The position numbers and the translations under genes are program-made. Positions 1 through 13,375 of a DNA stretch of 64,000 nucleotides are shown here, one piece after another; the stretch's first letter is position 1, and each line of letters opens with the position of its first letter. The DNA is taken from assembly GCF_003369915.1 (NCBI RefSeq), contig NC_046676.1:18892001-18956000 (forward strand), read 5' to 3'. Under the pieces are notes generated by a model. That model searched no databases. It saw only the letters and a list, made by a program, of their open reading frames with translations, and was not told where the DNA came from. Source of the stretch: Drosophila miranda (taxonomy: Eukaryota; Arthropoda; Insecta; Diptera; Drosophilidae).

Positions 1-738
1 AAGCGTTGATTTGACATTGGTGCATTTCTTCTTGGCCAGCAGCGGCTGGGTGGCTGTGGGGTGAGCACCTGCTGGGGGGCATACACCACTTGCACTTGCC
101 ACCGCCAACGCTACCGATGTGCTACCGAGCGCGAATTCGCACAGGCTTTCTCCAGTTGCTGACAGGCAGCCATTGTTATGGCCGCTCTCGTGGATAGTGT
201 TGTTGTTGTGGATGTTGTTGTGAGTGTGGGTGACATTTTGGCAGGCATTGCCGACACTGCAATTGAACAGTTTTTGCAGGGCCGTTGCTGCCGGTGAACA
301 CATTGTGGTTGACATTGATGTAGCGACAGGATTTACGTAGTTTGAAGCGCATCCTCCACCAGCTCCCGTTCTCGTGGCCGTTCTCCCTGCCGCTGTTGTG
401 GCACTGCCAAAAGTTTTGAATTTATGCTGCACACCCACACCCGCAGCACTCGTGGAGCAAGTTGCCTCAATTGGATTCGCTGGCGCTCCACCCGCTGCTC
501 GGCCCTGGCTGCCATTTATTTCACGCTTTGTTGCCGCATATGTGCCCAAGTCCTGCCAAGGCAAGACAGAGTAGGAGACACGGTTGGACAGTTAGGCGGA
601 GACGCAAGAGAGACAAAGGAGTTTAGGACCCACATGCGGGCTCTACTACGGAAAACTTACCCCATATGCATTATAGCTGGCATTAAGCACATAAATGGAG
701 GAGTTCTGATTGCTGCACTGATAGACCATGTCGTCCAT
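1..738 (-). CDS. Unrecognised protein, N-terminal part only (gene runs off the left edge)
   Basis: Two coding exons on the minus strand: 661-738 (26 codons from an ATG at 738-736) and 1-552 (184 codons, no stop before the edge). The first ends at a GTAAGT donor (660-655); the second follows a TTGGCAG acceptor, and the phases match (0/0). The ATG exon is itself preceded by a CT-rich tract and CTAG acceptor at about 747, so non-coding 5' exons must lie further right. The protein starts MDDMVYQCSNQNSS and is then rich in Ala, Thr, Ser, Gly and Asn, with a His/Asn-rich stretch near residues 117-135 and a Lys-rich KKKC near the edge. I see no signal peptide, membrane segment or known domain in these 210 residues. 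The composition suits a disordered N-terminal region of a regulatory protein, but that is a guess. That it is coding is well supported; its identity is unknown. Confidence 0.72.
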
Positions 739-746
739 TGTTTGGG

Positions 747-3700
747 CTAGAGAGAGAGAGACAGAGAGGAGGAAAGAATAATAGCGCAAGAGAGAGTGAG
801 ATTTTCATAAAATTATGCAAATGTAACAGTCAAATCAAACAGCAGCAGAAGGCGCCTCCATGGTATACCAACAATAAGGTAAGTCAGTTCAAGAGAGCGG
901 ACTCTGCTCACGAGCTGAACTGCCTTACCTTACTATTAGCATACCTTTGGTGCCTCTATCTCCCATCTCCATCTCCTGCTCGTCTTCAGCTGTGGGAGGG
1001 GGAGTAGAGCTAAGAGGCGCGGGCAAAGTGAAAATTTAATTTAAATTCTTATTGCTGCTGATTGTTCATGTATTGGTGCTTTTATTTATTGCTGCCTTAC
1101 ACATTGAACTTTCAATAAATTTGGTTTCTGCTGCTGCTGCTGCTGCGCCGTCACAGCTCTGCGACAGCTGGCGTCCGGGCAGCGGTTTCTGGGCAGAGGC
1201 GGAAAGTGTTGATTTCTGTGAAGGATGATGGATCCCGTCCAGCTCCCGCTGCTGCTGGTGGTGGCAATCCAAGCTACAATTACCACCGCTGTACACGTCC
1301 AATTGAAGCGGAAATTTATGCGGCTGCTGGAGCGTGTAAACGTTGACGGAGCGTTTATCCTCGCCACCGCTGCTGCTCTTCTGCCTCCTCCCGCTGCCGG
1401 AGCTGAGCCAGCTCGTTAGCCACAGGGATTGGAAATCTTGAAACGAAAAAAAAGAAAAACATAAGCAAATTGTGTTCCACTTTCTTTTGTGTTTTTTACG
1501 CCCAGATTTTGTCCGGTCCACGCACATTCAACTCCAGTTGTGGAGATGCGGAGGCATCGAAGAGAGAACGACTGCCTGGGCAGGCATGATAAAATTTCGT
1601 TTGAAAGGCAAGTTCATTGAAATGAACAGCCGCCTGCCGCAGTCCCAACCCGCCCCCCCACCACGTGGCCAACACGCAAAATAATCAAAATAATCCTTTT
1701 TTTGTTGGGATGGCTCTGGGCTTAGTTACGGAATCCGGATGGGACCGGACCCCTCTATTGCTGGCTTTGGAGAGATTGTTGTTGGGCTTAGTCCGGCGAT
1801 TGTTTTCAGCTTGCAACAATTCTCACAATTGCGCCCCAATATACGCAATTTAATTGTTGTTGCCGGTTGCCGGTTGCCGGGACAATGCGCCCAACGCAAC
1901 GCATAACCATGAATCATGAAACTGTAATCCCTGGATGAGTGTGAACAATAATTGAAATGAAAATATGGCTCCGCACAATTGAAACGCCATCTATTATTAG
2001 GTGTATGTATTTAAGAGCTCAAGCTTTTAGCGCAAACGGTTCCGGCAAGGTCTGAGAGTTCCTGAGAGCGGACTTTCTTCTGAAATTTCTTCCTCTCAAG
2101 GCAGCCTAAGCAATGCAATGCAGCTCCTGGCACGTTTGGTGTGGCCCCATTGGAAGCAGTAGACAAATGAATTGATGGGAAATCTCTCTGCCTCCAATCA
2201 CAATTCCTTCGCAATTCGATCCTTAGTAGTTTCCCTTGCACTTGTACAGAATGACTGTATATTTGAACTTCAATTTGTAAGGCGTTTAACATTTGTGTCC
2301 CTCTTCCTTGGACTCTTGTTGCGTTGCTACAGACACACCTATAAATCCTGACGGCCACAGCTCTGGTCTGGCGACCCCATTCATCAAAGTGTCAAAACAG
2401 CTGGTGAGCAAAAATCTTTTGTCATTTCCCAGCAGCCAAGCGGAAAGAGAGTCATGGTAGTGGGCGTCAGGACAAGAAAAAAACTTATGCATACGTGTTG
2501 GGAAATCAACAGAAAACAGAAAGAGAGGAGAGAGAAGAGAGAACGGATTCGGTTCTGTGTTCTCCTTTGTGCTCGCTCGTTGAGCATCTCTAATGAGCGG
2601 CAATAAAGCAAATGTGATGGCAGGTGACGGACGCCCACACACACACGCACACATATCAAACAATTTGCACATTATAATTGTTGACACACTGTCCGTGTGT
2701 TCGTGTGTGTGTTCAAGTGTGTGTGCGTGTGTGTGGAAGGTGCGCTTGTGCGTGCGTGTCATTAGTGGCAATCTGGTGGGAGCCAGAAATCCTGCTTTGA
2801 TTCCATTTTATTTTTCGCCACCCACCGCACACCACCCTCCTCGTATACTCATGCTAATAATAAAACTTTTATTTATTTTGGGATTTTCCTCAACTGGTCG
2901 AAAGGCAAACAAAACAGGCCTACAGCAATAATAATAAGCCCCGAAGTAGAGCGAGGAATGGAGAGGCAGCACCAGAACCCGTGCCAGAACAACAGCCAGA
3001 AATGGAAAGCCAACCAGAACCAGTGGAGCATGGCATATTTGTCATAATCAGCGTTTAGGCATTGGCATAAATTTGAATGAGTGCGCAGAGAAAAACAGAG
3101 AGTGGGAGAGTATCCTTATCATATATTAGGCGCAGCACCACTGTCCCACTCCCACTCCCACCATAAAGCCATCAACTCCCCGCCAGAGATGAGCATCACT
3201 CCAGCGTTCACTGTCACAGTGACTGGCTCTGGACAATAGTGATTTGATGGGACGGCAAATTACCCGCAGAACAGGCGACTCCCATTACGTATCACAGTTC
3301 ATGGACAGACCCGATCCGACCTGCGATTGACAGCACTCTCACTCGCACTGGCAATGGGCAATCTCTTTGAGCAAATATTTGACAGAGCATTTTCGAGCAC
3401 TGCAGGCGGTCGCGGAAAACTGAAAAATCAGTAATGCTGCCAGAGCAGAGAGTGCTGGGGATGCCGCTATCTGGTCATGTCCATATTTGAGCAAGCCAGG
3501 GCGAAAGCGAAGCTTCTGGGCCATAAATTTGATGCGTGCATAAAAAATGTTATTCGATTTCCTTCGACACACATAAATATCTTTGCCTGGGTCACGTACG
3601 GCCAGGTGTCGGCCCTGGGTCTGCTCTCTGTTCTTGTCTTGGCCATATGCCCAAAATTCTTGGTAACAGGACGCCTCGAATGTAATGGAATCGAATCCAT

Positions 3701-6700
3701 AGGCTGCTCAGAGCTGTTTTCGTGTATTCTATGGTTTGTCCTTGTTTTGTTTTGTATTTTTTTTTTTTTGTTAAATATTTATTGCATTTTGTTGATTTTG
3801 CAATGCCGAAATTTTGCCAAAACGCTTTCCTGGTCATGAACCACATCTCATAGAGGAATATTTTTATATTCCATTGTATTTTTTTGGTATTTTTCTGGTC
3901 TGTTTTGTATGCGATTGCATAATAATATCGTTTGCGGAATGGCCCACAATGGCAATAAATTAACATTTTATATGGCATGTTCTACCCTCAGTTGGCGCCT
4001 CCACTATACAGTTGGCTAAGCCTTTTATGGCGCGATTACCGGGATGAAACATTTCTGGTATTCCAATAAGCAGTTATTCAAAGCGGTACCGAATTCATCG
4101 CCACAATCGGGTATGGATGATGTATGGATCCGAAACCGAGTATCCATGAGAAGTGCCTTATTGAATGTTGCATACTTGATGGCGCAATGGAATCCTTCAC
4201 CATGTATGTATAATTGGAGAACGAATGCAGAAACCAAATATTTCAGCATACAACATTTTACCACTTGTTTATTTATTTTAATTGTGAAAAACCTACAGCA
4301 AAAGAGCAGGCAAACAAATCAAAATGTAAGCTCTTAACGGCAGGATAACCAGGAGGGAAGAACAAGCACCAGCTCTGGTAAGCTCCGAGGCATCTGAAGA
4401 GCATACATATTTTACATATATTAAGCTTGTTCTTATTTGTGGACAGCTGGAGAACACTTCAAGTGGGGCAGCATACGAATACATACGAATAACAGGCGAA
4501 AGAAGCCGTTAAAGCTAAAGGAATATTCCAATGGCTTCCACAAAACACACACATGCCCTAAGCAAATGTTTTCTCCTGTCGCGAGAGCGTGTATCCTCCA
4601 TTATCCGTTTTTGATTGGAGAAACACACAAGAATTTGGCCTAATTAGAGTCGAAATGTCAAAATATTTACCCTGCTTGTGTGTTTTGCCCCGAAACTGGA
4701 CATCGCAGATATCCATTGGGGAAGAGCAGGCAGGGAAGTGGCCTCAAGGAGACAGTTCTCTTTCAAGTTTGCGGGCGGCACTTGACTTGCAATGAAAAGG
4801 CCGCAGCAGAGAATGGAAAAAGAACACGAAAACCGAATCGTGAACAGCAAAGAACAAGGCAGAGAACATTAAATTCAAATGGTGATGGCTGCAAAAGAAA
4901 GAAAAAACTGGCTTCAAGTACATGGCCATTTCAGCTTCCTCCTCCTTTTTCAGGCTCCCCTCACCCTCCCCTCCCCACCCCTCCCTGTACCAGTGTAAAC
5001 ACATTCGAAATCCAATGGAAAAAAGAGAGAATATAAAGATTTAAGTCCCGGTCTTTCCACAGCAGACAAAATGTTTGCCACCAATAACAGAGCCAGCAAG
5101 GATTCCAGCAGACGCCTTCACCCAAGGTATACTAATAGTACGGTTAAGGCAGAGTCCGGTCTCCGAGTAGTATATTTGATTGCTCGGTTGCAGTACTGAT
5201 GTCACTGGAGTATATAAAACCGATTTAATAATCATACAATTGCAATTGGCTAACTGCCTCGCCTTGCCTTACCTTATTATTATTACACCTTGAGCTCAGT
5301 CAGCTGAGCCAACAGCTTAAGAGAGAAATAGAGAGAAATCTGAGTGGGATTGATTTAGCTGTTCTTTCATAGAACTCGAAGGAGATTAGCATGCTTACAG
5401 ATAACTGTATTTGTCCCACGTCCGCCCCTCCTTTCCAGTGGTTCGCTCTCCTCGAGAGCAGTGCAATAATTTCTGGTTAGACTCTCACTAAATGCAAGCA
5501 AATTTTGTCATTTGCCGGAGACGTGAGCTGATTGCGTAAGGAGTTTCGGGGATTGGACCGAGACCATAAACGTCTTCGCCTCCTCCCACATTAGTGGGGG
5601 CGGGCCGGACTGGATACTGAGACCAACCAGTGATACACAAAAGTTTTCCAACCTGCTAAACTCTCTGAGCAATTTCATTATGCCTACACCACTCCAACAC
5701 ACAGACAAGCATATTACATAAGCATGCATACATATGTATAACTGTAAGGTTTCGTTTAAGGAGATGCATTAAGTGACAGAACTTTAATTTCTGTGTCTGT
5801 TTCGGAGGAAGATGAAGGGAAAAACAAAGACGCAGATCCCAAGCACGTGCCGCCTGCTGCCGCCAAGTCCTTTATAATAAATAGTTGAGTCACTTAAGGG
5901 GATTAATGTTGAAATTAGTTTATGCCAATAAGATTAGCCATGACATGCCAAATGCCAGCTTCATCTCCAATGAGAACTGAATCTATTTATGCATAGTTGG
6001 ATTTTCCATTAGTTCCCCGAACGCCCACACCGCACATACCCACAGTACAATACAGTACACAGTAATTGGAATAACATTATCATTCTTCTATCATATCAGC
6101 GTGCTATCGGGGATTTCCATTTCAATCCCGACAAGGCAACATTTCCACCAAAAATGAAATTGGTTTGGTATTTTATACATATGTACATATGTATAAAATA
6201 TCCCGAATTAGTCTCTATCCATCCCACGCTCTATGTTGCTCTCTTCCGCTCAGAAATGCAAAAACAGAGCAAAGTAAACAGATGGATAATGAAATATGTA
6301 GCTATCTATGTACATATGTATGTAGGTTTATTTGACTCTCCCACAATATTTTGGGCAGCGCAGTGTTCGATCCACAAACAGTCTGCCTCTGACGTCATCA
6401 ATTTGCTCTCTTCTAGCACACAGATTTCTCATTTGATGACTCCAGAACTAAACTTTTAAGAGGGAATCCACTAAAACATAAGAGTATGCACCTTTTGGTC
6501 GATCGAAAGGGGTATTTTAGGCTGTGGCGCTTCTTTCTGGTTTCTTGATAAGAACGAAACTCTTATACCAGAATTTCTTTGCTGTTTTTCTGGCTAGCTT
6601 TTCATTTTACTCTACCAAACAGTTTTAATTCTCTTCTTTAATTTTTTCTTTCATATTTATTTCATACTCCAACACGCTCATGCTAATTGATAAGTCAACA

Positions 6701-6819
6701 CGCTCTCTATCTCTCCCTCTCTCTCTCTCTCGCTCTTTCTCTCTTTCTGTGTAGCCCTGTTCACGAACACATGCTCACACTTTGCCGGTTCTCGTGCTCG
6801 CCGACGCACAGACAGCCCC
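747..6819. other. Non-coding stretch, probably intron or upstream region of the left-edge gene
   Basis: I find no credible coding exon here. Open frames run through CA/GT repeats (2630-2760) or lack context. Contents include a (CTG)6 run at 1128-1145, a pyrimidine tract ending in poly-T near 3760-3772, CT repeats at 6700-6745, and a good TATA-like GTATATAAAACC near 5211-5222 with no recognised gene after it. Since the left-edge gene has an acceptor before its ATG exon, some of this is likely its 5' intron. Confidence 0.5.
1128..1145. repeat. (CTG)6 microsatellite
   Basis: Six perfect CTG units in non-coding DNA. Open frames across it on either strand are low-complexity and not supported as genes. 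Confidence 0.85.
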
Positions 6820-6820
6820 G

Positions 6821-6858
6821 TATATAAGAGAAGAGAACAAACATTGTGTATTTCAGTG
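6821..6858 (+). promoter_or_regulatory. TATA box and initiator of the P450 gene
   Basis: TATATAAG at 6821-6828 is followed about 32 bases later by TCAGTG at 6853-6858, which resembles the arthropod initiator TCAGT. This spacing is that of a focused TATA promoter and leaves a 5' UTR of about 105 bases before the ATG at 6961. Confidence 0.6.
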
Positions 6859-6960
6859 GCGTTTCAGCATTCGGCTAACAGCGACGCTTTTCAAGTTTTT
6901 GGAGGTATCCCCCATACGGTTTGGCGCTGCACCGCACCACTCCCTCCATCTTCCTGTGAA

Positions 6961-8670
6961 ATGGCCTTCGAGGTGCTGTTGGCCCTTGGGGCGCTCATCG
7001 GTTTCTTGCTGTACAAATGGGCCGAGCCGCCGGTCAGATTCTTTTTGAAGCGGGGCGTGGTCCATGAGGCGCCCGTTCCATTGTTGGGAAATATTCCGCT
7101 GGCAGTGCTGATGGGCAAAGCCTCCTACCTGAAGCACAGGTATGGTAGACGTAACCAGAGATACCATAAGTGATAATTTGATAAACTCTCTCCCCAGCAT
7201 CGCGGTGCACATGCGTCTGAAGCAGCACAAGGTCTACGGCGTCTTCAACCTGCGCGACCCGCTGTTCTTTCTCTCCGATCCGGAACTCATCCGGCAGGTG
7301 GGCATCAAGAGCTTCGACAACTTCACCAACCATCGAAAGGGCCTCGGCGACGCGGGCGGCGGTGCCAACAACAGCGTGCTGTCCAAGAGCCTGCTCTCCC
7401 TGCGCGATCGACGCTGGAAGCAGATGAGGAGCACATTGACTCCGACCTTCACCAGCCTCAAGATTCGTCTAATGTTTGACCTGATTCAGGCCTGTAACGT
7501 GGAGGCGGTGGCCTACATAGAACGACGGCTGGCAGAGGATGGAGCCACAGAGCTGGAGCTAAAGGATTTCTTCACACGCTACACGAACGACGTGATTGCC
7601 ACTGCTGCGTTTGGCATCCAGGTGAACTCCTTCAAGGACCCCAACAACGAGTTCTTCTCCATTGGGCAGCGGATCTCGGATTTTAGTCTCTGGGCTGTCC
7701 TCAAGGTGATGCTCTACATCCTGCTCCCCAAATTGATGAAGGTATGCGCTGATCTGACTTTATTGTAGATATCTCACTGATCCCTCTCCAATGCCAGGCC
7801 CTTCGGGTACCCGTGATGGACATGAACAATGTGGACTACTTCAAGAAGCTGGTCTTTGGTGCTATACAGTACCGTAAGGAGCACAACATCATACGCCCCG
7901 ACATGATTCAGCAGCTGATGGAGGCGCAGCGTCTGTTTAGAGCGGAACAGGAGGCATCGCGGGAGACGACCACGCAGGAGGATCGTGCCGAGTTCAATGA
8001 TGAGGATCTGCTGGCCCAGTGCCTGCTCTTCTTCTCCGCTGGTTTCGACACGGTGGCCACTTGCCTGAGCTTCACCAGCCACGAGCTGTTGATGAATCCC
8101 GAGGCGCAGGGCAAGCTGTATGAGGAGATCATGGCAACGGAGGAGCAGCTGGGGGGCAAGCCCCTGGACTACGACACTCTCATGGGCATGAAGTACATGG
8201 ACTGTGTGGTCTCTGAGTCCCTGAGGATGTGGCCACCGGCATTCGTCCTAGATCGCATGTGCGGCTCGGACTTCGAGCTACGCGACGAGGAGGGAAAAGT
8301 CGTGCTGACCCTCAAGAAGGACGATCTCATCAACATTCCCGTCATTGCCCTGCACCACGACCCGGACAACTTCCCTCAACCCGACGAATTCCGGCCGGAG
8401 CGCTTTGACGATGACCACAAGCACGAGATCAAGCCGTTCACCTACCTGCCCTTCGGCATCGGCCAGCGCAGCTGCATCGGCAATCGCATGGCCCTGATGG
8501 AGGTCAAGGCCCTGCTATATGGCCTGGTCCGTCGCTTCCGACTGGAGCCAGCTGAACGCACCACGACGGACATGATGGGGAATATTGCCGGCTTCCGCAT
8601 GATGCCCCGGGAATTGTTTTGGTGCAAGCTCGTGGCCAGGGTGGATGGAGAGGCGAAAGTCCAGGAGTAG
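6961..8670 (+). CDS. Cytochrome P450, CYP9-like
   Basis: Three exons, 6961-7139, 7198-7741 and 7798-8670, with in-phase GT-AG introns of 58 and 56 bases, give 531 residues, slightly long for a microsomal CYP9. The N terminus is a hydrophobic anchor (about residues 3-19) for the endoplasmic reticulum membrane. Diagnostic P450 motifs are all present: oxygen-binding I-helix AGFDT (322-326), K-helix ESLR (381-384), PERF (441-444) and the heme loop PFGIGQRSCIG with ligand Cys467. It should therefore be an active NADPH-dependent monooxygenase. The CYP9 assignment rests on overall resemblance (N-terminal anchor, FFSAGFDT, PERFDD); CYP9 enzymes are known for metabolising plant toxins and insecticides, but the substrate here cannot be read from sequence. 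A TATA promoter lies just upstream and AATAAA at 8737. It has no P450 neighbour in the window. Confidence 0.93.
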
Positions 8671-8736
8671 TAATTAATGAATGGCCCCAAATGGGCATGC
8701 GAGGGGGCTCACTGCCCTTTTTGACTTATAAATAAT

Positions 8737-8742
8737 AATAAA
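8737..8742 (+). terminator. Poly(A) signal of the P450 gene
   Basis: AATAAA, 67 bases after the TAG stop, within an A/T-rich run of AAT units. Confidence 0.65.
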
Positions 8743-10768
8743 ATTGAAAAACACCAAAAAACGAATAAAATACCCTGGCAAGGGGTATTATTTTTTGGCA
8801 GAAGATTGAAGTGCAAAGAAGAAGAACGATGAGTCCACAAGGGTATGTGAGGATTCGGCTTTCCGCCCTTCTTTCCTGCTCGCTTTGTCGTTGACAAAGT
8901 TGACAAATTTGTCGCGGCAATGCTTCACTTTCAACATTTTTCGGTTTGTTTTATGTTGCTCCTTTGGAGGAACGTGTCGCTGTCCGAGATTCAAAGTCTG
9001 GGGCGGGCGATGCGCCCCGTCATAATACTGTCAGGGCGTGACGGGGCCCCAGCAACATCAGGAGTAACGACAGCAACAAGAGATGCGGCATGGGATGCGG
9101 TCGTACCGCAAACAACAAAAGCAGCACAAAGAGAGAGAGAGAGAGAGAGCCAGTAAAGTCATGTGAGTGTCGTGCCACGCCTTGTTTATGGGTGGAGGAG
9201 AGCATAGGTCAGAGGGAAGCGGCTACATCAGCAGAACAAACACACACGACACCCACCCACGTAGGTACACATAGGACATTAAGGATTATTTATTGGGAGT
9301 TATTTTTCAGGCGGCATTAAATTTTTTGCCACAGTATGAATTATATTACACTTGTGTCATAAACTGTACCGTGAAAAGAGAAGGTGGGGTGGCAAAAGTA
9401 GCGGCGGAGACTGACAAGCATTCTTCTTCTCACTCTCTCCCGCCATTGGCACGCCATCGATTGACTCTGAAAAGTATGCTGTAAAGCAGAGCAAGATAAT
9501 TAAGCCCAATCTTTGCTCAACGTTCGTTCTTTCTTGTTTCTCCCACTCACACTCTCTTGTGGGCTAGCTGGAGGCCCGAGGTCCATGTCGTTGTTTGGGG
9601 GAGTATATAAGTGATAGAGCGAAATAAAGCTAGATAATTTGGCCAGACAATTATGAGCCATCAAATATTGTCGTAGTTCTCGTCAATGTGCTTTTCTATG
9701 CTCTTCTGTGAACGCATTGAATGGCGGAAGAGAGGACTATTGATCATAAACCAAGCAGCAGTTCTCTGCTTGCCAAGATCCTTTTCATATCCCCATCAAA
9801 TTTAATTGATGAAGCTTCTGCCTGGTCCCTCCACCCATTGCACCCCCCTGTGCCTGTGACGCTCATTTGACGACCCTGGAGCTTGGGTCAAATCCTGGAC
9901 ACGCCTATGGTCATTAAGCTGGCACCCGAAAGCAATAAAAAAGCAAAGGCAATTACCAGATATGGCCGTGGCGTACACCCTCACACACACACAAGCAATT
10001 ATTCACACAAAGTAACACACGTAATTAGTTGCATACAACCGTGGGGCAGGGGCAGGGGCATGGGCCAGGGAAGGCGAAGGGGAAGGGGCAGGGCAGTATT
10101 CATCGTAGAACTTTCAGCGCGACTAGAATTAGTTGAATGTTTTTTTATTGGCCACCTTGTTGTTTCTGGGAGATTGAGTCGCATGTGGGCGGGCGGTAGT
10201 GGGTAGTAACCTGCAACAAAGCTGCAGGCAATCCTTAGCATACAAAAGCAGGAGGCGAAGGATGAGTGTAAGTGTGTGTGTGTAAGTCTACCACAATATT
10301 TGCTCAAAAATGAGCCAAAGGGAAAGGCAAAAGTAAGGGCAACGGCAGTGGCAGTGGCAACGGTAAAGTGGAATTAAAGCGAAAACCGAAAAGTTTCGGA
10401 GATGCTGCCGGGGATAACTAAGCAAACGTTTTGCGGTTCTTTCCCCGCACCGCTCGTTTAATGTGGAAACTTTTTGAGCTTCCCAGGCCGCCGACGGGCA
10501 TTTCTCTGGCAGCTTCAAGCTTTTGTCTGTATTTGAATGTTGCCCTGTCCTGTCATCGCTGAGCGTGTGTGCGTAATCTTGAAATGCCAGCGTAAACATC
10601 ATAAACTGTGGCGACACACACACACCCACGCACACGCACCCAGGCACAGAGAGTTCCGTTTCTATTTCTATTTTACTTTGTTTTGCTTTGTTCACAGAAA
10701 CCTTATCAATCAATTCGGCGCACACTCACCCACACACACACACAAAGAGAGAATGAGAGAGAGAATGA

Positions 10769-10789
10769 GGGTGAGGGTGAGGGTGAGGG
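10769..10789 (+). repeat. (GGGTGA)3GGG repeat
   Basis: Perfect hexamer repeat with four GGG tracts separated by TGA, a form able to fold as a G-quadruplex on the plus strand. It adjoins a CA tract and a GAGA tract. Confidence 0.8.
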
Positions 10790-11290
10790 ATATATCTGGG
10801 ATATAGAGCAGAGGTCATAATGAAAGTTTGGCGCCACGACCGCCAGACGCCTGCAGAAGCATTACATTCTCTCATTCTGTCCCGACTAGGCGACGACCGT
10901 CGGCAGACACAAAAAACAACGAACAGAGGAATAAAATAAAAATGTGAAATGTGGCCAAGGAGCGGATGAGAATGGAGTGGGTGGATAGGGAGAGTGCAGA
11001 GATATAGGAAGAGTAGGAGCAATGACGACGATACAATGATAATGCCAAGAACAATAACAAGCCACGGACAAGGCGAATGCGAAGACGGAGAAGCAGTCGA
11101 AGGCGAAGACTTCTGTCCTGGGAACAGACGGCGGAGCAGTCGAAAGGCGAAGGAGCAGCAGAAGTAAACGGCAATGCCGAAGCAGCAGCCAAAAGAAAAA
11201 GCACAAGCAGAATGCTGAGCATTAACAATTTGGCAAACTGTCGCACAGGAGTGTTCCCTTTTCCCTTCTCTCGCTGGCACCAACACCCAC

Positions 11291-11332
11291 CGCTGCCGCT
11301 GCCGCTGCCGCTGCCGCTGCTGCTGCTGCTGC
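11291..11332. repeat. GCCGCT/GCT compound microsatellite
   Basis: About four GCTGCC-type hexamers followed by five GCT units. Open frames through it read as poly-Leu/Pro or poly-Ala/Ser and show no gene structure. Confidence 0.8.
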
Positions 11333-13338
11333 GATGCGTTTTGCGATAAGCACGAAGCGATAACATTTGGAGCGTATGTGTGTGCGTGTGTGTATGACAA
11401 GTGTTCTGTTCTCCATGGCGAGCGTGAAATATACATACATAGAGATGGGAGCGTGACATGTTCTGGGCGATGAAATTCGATTCGAAACATCAATTTAAAG
11501 GTCAAATACATAGAAATGGTACTGCAGGAAAGAGATTTGATTTGGATTTGCCCTCAGGAATATTATTATTATCTATGAGCCTATAAATCAGATACGATAT
11601 TTGTATGATGATTAAGCTAAACGAGTATGATCGGGATGGAGACACCAGCTCATATTGAATCCAATTAAATGGTATGTCATTGTTCCATTCCATGTACCCC
11701 AACCACTTGAGCATTTTTACAGTTGTTCCCGCATTTTGGTCTGCTCCTTTTCTACTTATCCTGAGATACATATATTGTATATAAATAAGAGGAGCACGTC
11801 TCCCCGTCTGCGCCCGGAGAACGTTGTTAACGTCTCTTGAATTCGGTGTAAGCAAGTTTTCCCCCATAAGGAAACACACAGAAAGCACAAAAACGAGAAA
11901 GAAAAGCATAATTTGAAGAGTGCTCGAAGGGAAAGTTTCTTGTGTCGTTGGCAAGTTTGCGAGGACATCTCCTCTAGATGCCACACTCAAGCACATCCAC
12001 TAGTTTCGTATACCCTGCTAGGGGGAGAAGTGGAAAAATAAGCATAATTTTATTTTTGGTTTTTATTTAATGCTTCCCGCATTACAGCATATTCTGTAAC
12101 ATGCCTCGCTCATGAGAATGAAAATGAAAATTTTATCTGGGGGGAAAATCGAGTGCAGTGTTTGTGTTTGGACCGCTTTATGTTGGAGCATTATGTATTG
12201 TCTAGTGCACACTGGGCCTGGCCGAGCATAAATTTGCATGCCTGTCATTGTCATAACAGAGCCGGGCCACACGATAGTGGAAACGCTCATGCACATAAAT
12301 CCCCTTTGTCCATGGATGTGCCACATATTTGTGTGACATTTTTCGGTTTTTCCCCCAGCAGCGGTAACATTATGGTGAGATGATGTGGCATGTGCCATGT
12401 GGCAGCCACCAAGCAGGATGCTGTAGGTAAAAAACTTTTAATATTTTTGTGCTGGCAGCTGTTGCCATCTCGCCCAAAGCCCAACCAACCGCCGACATAA
12501 TGCTGCCTCATGCCGTATGCACCTGCATCCGGCTCCCACCGTCCGTACGTACGATTATAGGTATGACTTGTATGTGTGATTTGAGAGCGAATGCAATTGC
12601 CTGTGAACAGAAACCAAAACCACAAAGTACCCCGCAAAAGTGTGCTACGAGCATCAAGAGATTCTCCCATCTGCTGACGAGTATTTATTCCCCCGCGCGT
12701 GAAATTTAATTAGCGAAGCGACGACCATTCTAGATATTCAGTGCGGAATTAACAGAGGGAAACAGCTTGGAATGCGGCTCCGACCCCACTTCCTGCGAAG
12801 AGCAGAGCTTGGCTGAAAGGAATCTCGAGTCCCAGAAATAGCTGACATCAGCATTACATCCGCTCCGCTCTGCGCTCTGCGCTCTGCTCGCTCGAAACAA
12901 TGCCAACTGTCCAAATGCCTTGGAGTTGCTCTTCCGCTCTTCCGCTCTCCCGCTCACCCACTCGCTTTCCCTTCCTGTTTTGCTCCTCCAACAGCTGACG
13001 CCCTGTCTCTGTCTTATCCCTAACATCTCACCTAACCTTTAATGAGGCAAGTAGTCGCTGGCTGGCGGCAGGTGAGAGAATGCTGCCGGAGGGGAGAAGT
13101 GCAGAAAGGAAAGGAAAGGAAAAGTAAAGAAAGGGAAGGGAAGCGTAGGCTTAACTTACTTTTTAGAAAATCCGCCAGCGTCGTGAAGTCGTTTATTTCA
13201 ACTGCGTTTTCAGACGTAAATGAAGTTAAGTTACCGTTGGACCGCCCGCTGGCGGTGTCTCTTGCTCGTACTCGCTCTTCAACTTTCTTAATTCTCTTTT
13301 CGGCTTTTGCTTCTCTCGCCTTTGGTGTCGCTGGTTTC

Positions 13339-13375
13339 GCTGCTGCTGCTGCTGCTGCTGCTGTTGTTGTTGTTG
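13339..13375. repeat. (TGC)n(TGT)n compound microsatellite
   Basis: About eight TGC units run into four TGT units. On the minus strand this reads poly-Gln, but the surrounding frame has no splice or start context to support a gene. Confidence 0.8.

Noticed and set aside
2286-2771. 161-codon minus-strand frame rich in His/Thr
   Set aside because: Produced by CA/GT repeats at 2630-2760; no gene context.
10726-11511. 261-codon minus-strand open frame (and overlapping 195-codon frame)
   Set aside because: It runs through CA, GGGTGA, GCCGCT and GA repeats, giving low-complexity His/Pro/Ser/Leu runs. There is no domain, and several frames are open at once, which points to repeat composition.
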